From positions 1-15,465 of the forward strand of contig JABDPP010000328.1 in NCBI GenBank assembly GCA_013042765.1: DNA of 15,465 nt, in the 5' to 3' direction. The translations under genes and the position numbers were made by a program. Positions 15,331 to 15,465 of this stretch are shown here, piece by piece. This DNA is from Litoreibacter sp. Its GTDB lineage: Bacteria; Pseudomonadota; Alphaproteobacteria; Rhodobacterales; Rhodobacteraceae. Under the pieces are notes generated by a model, which saw only the letters and a list, made by a program, of their open reading frames with translations, was not told the DNA's origin and ran no database searches. Position 1 is the first letter of the stretch. Every line of letters begins with the position of its first letter.

Positions 15331-15465
15331 AGCGTCCCGAACCGGTTCAGGTCGTCAAGACCCGGCGTGATGCCGCGCTTCGCCAGCTTGTCGAGGGGGT
15401 GCCTTATATCCAGTATCTCGGTATTCAGTTCGACCGGCGCGGCGATGAGTTGACCGCCATCCTGC
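15327..15465 (+). CDS. Second PaaI-type hotdog thioesterase, 5' part (cut by window end)
   Basis: Only the first 46 codons are visible, from the ATG at 15327 that overlaps the preceding stop by 4 nt. The translation begins MKRPEPVQVVKTRRDAALRQ and continues through VPYIQYLGIQFDRRGDELTA, the usual N-terminal helix and first strand of PaaI-type thioesterases (xxPYxxxLGIxxxxxGDxLTA). The HGG active-site helix would lie beyond the window. The call rests on this N-terminal pattern and the tandem arrangement with the first hotdog gene. Confidence 0.75.
   Translation, partial: MKRPEPVQVVKTRRDAALRQLVEGVPYIQYLGIQFDRRGDELTAIL

Overview
The window looks like chromosomal DNA from a roseobacter-group or related Rhodobacteraceae alphaproteobacterium. 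The evidence is GC-rich coding DNA, many long antisense shadow frames, and several protein families I associate with that group: the GYQYVDSTGC secreted protein, the Cys-less Hint protein, paired PaaI hotdog genes and MerR-controlled acyl-CoA genes. This assignment rests on family recognition, not on a database search. I see no tRNA, rRNA, CRISPR array, insertion sequence or phage gene.

Region by region. (1) 1-1795, plus strand: the 3' part of an adenosine deaminase overlaps uracil phosphoribosyltransferase (upp) by 8 nt, which makes a purine/pyrimidine salvage pair. A small exported protein of unknown role follows. (2) 1812-4576, minus strand: a one-membrane-span protein that resembles an M48 peptidase without its HExxH motif, then an AMP-forming acyl-CoA synthetase. 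(3) 4577-4678: a compact divergent promoter region. (4) 4679-7056, plus strand: an EamA-type drug/metabolite exporter overlapping a sulfotransferase by ATGA, then a Hint-domain protein lacking the usual Cys and His. (5) 7063-14748, minus strand: a fatty-acid (or other acyl-CoA) beta-oxidation cluster. In transcription order it holds MerR2, MerR1, acyl-CoA dehydrogenase, a 70-aa ribbon-helix-helix-like protein, a 265-nt structured intergenic stretch, a glutathione S-transferase-like protein, a small membrane protein, a thiolase and a FadJ-like hydratase/dehydrogenase. (6) 14893-15465, plus strand: two PaaI-type hotdog thioesterase genes, the second cut off by the window end, divergent from MerR2.

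How the genes fit together: acyl chains would be activated by the synthetase (2576 bp away in a separate unit), oxidised by the dehydrogenase, hydrated and oxidised again by the FadJ-like protein, and cleaved by the thiolase. The thioesterases could release trapped CoA. Two closely related MerR regulators and an ACGT-rich dyad between them (about 14210-14241) suggest acyl-CoA-responsive control. The substrate is not determined by the sequence. The dehydrogenase has the length and catalytic Glu position of the DmdC-like ACAD subgroup, so short or methylthio-acyl chains are possible as well as ordinary fatty acids.

I did not find an obvious wholly new system. The best leads are the tandem MerR pair with its operator, the embedded GST/membrane/RHH genes in the beta-oxidation operon, and the two pseudo-enzymes (M48-like and Hint-like).
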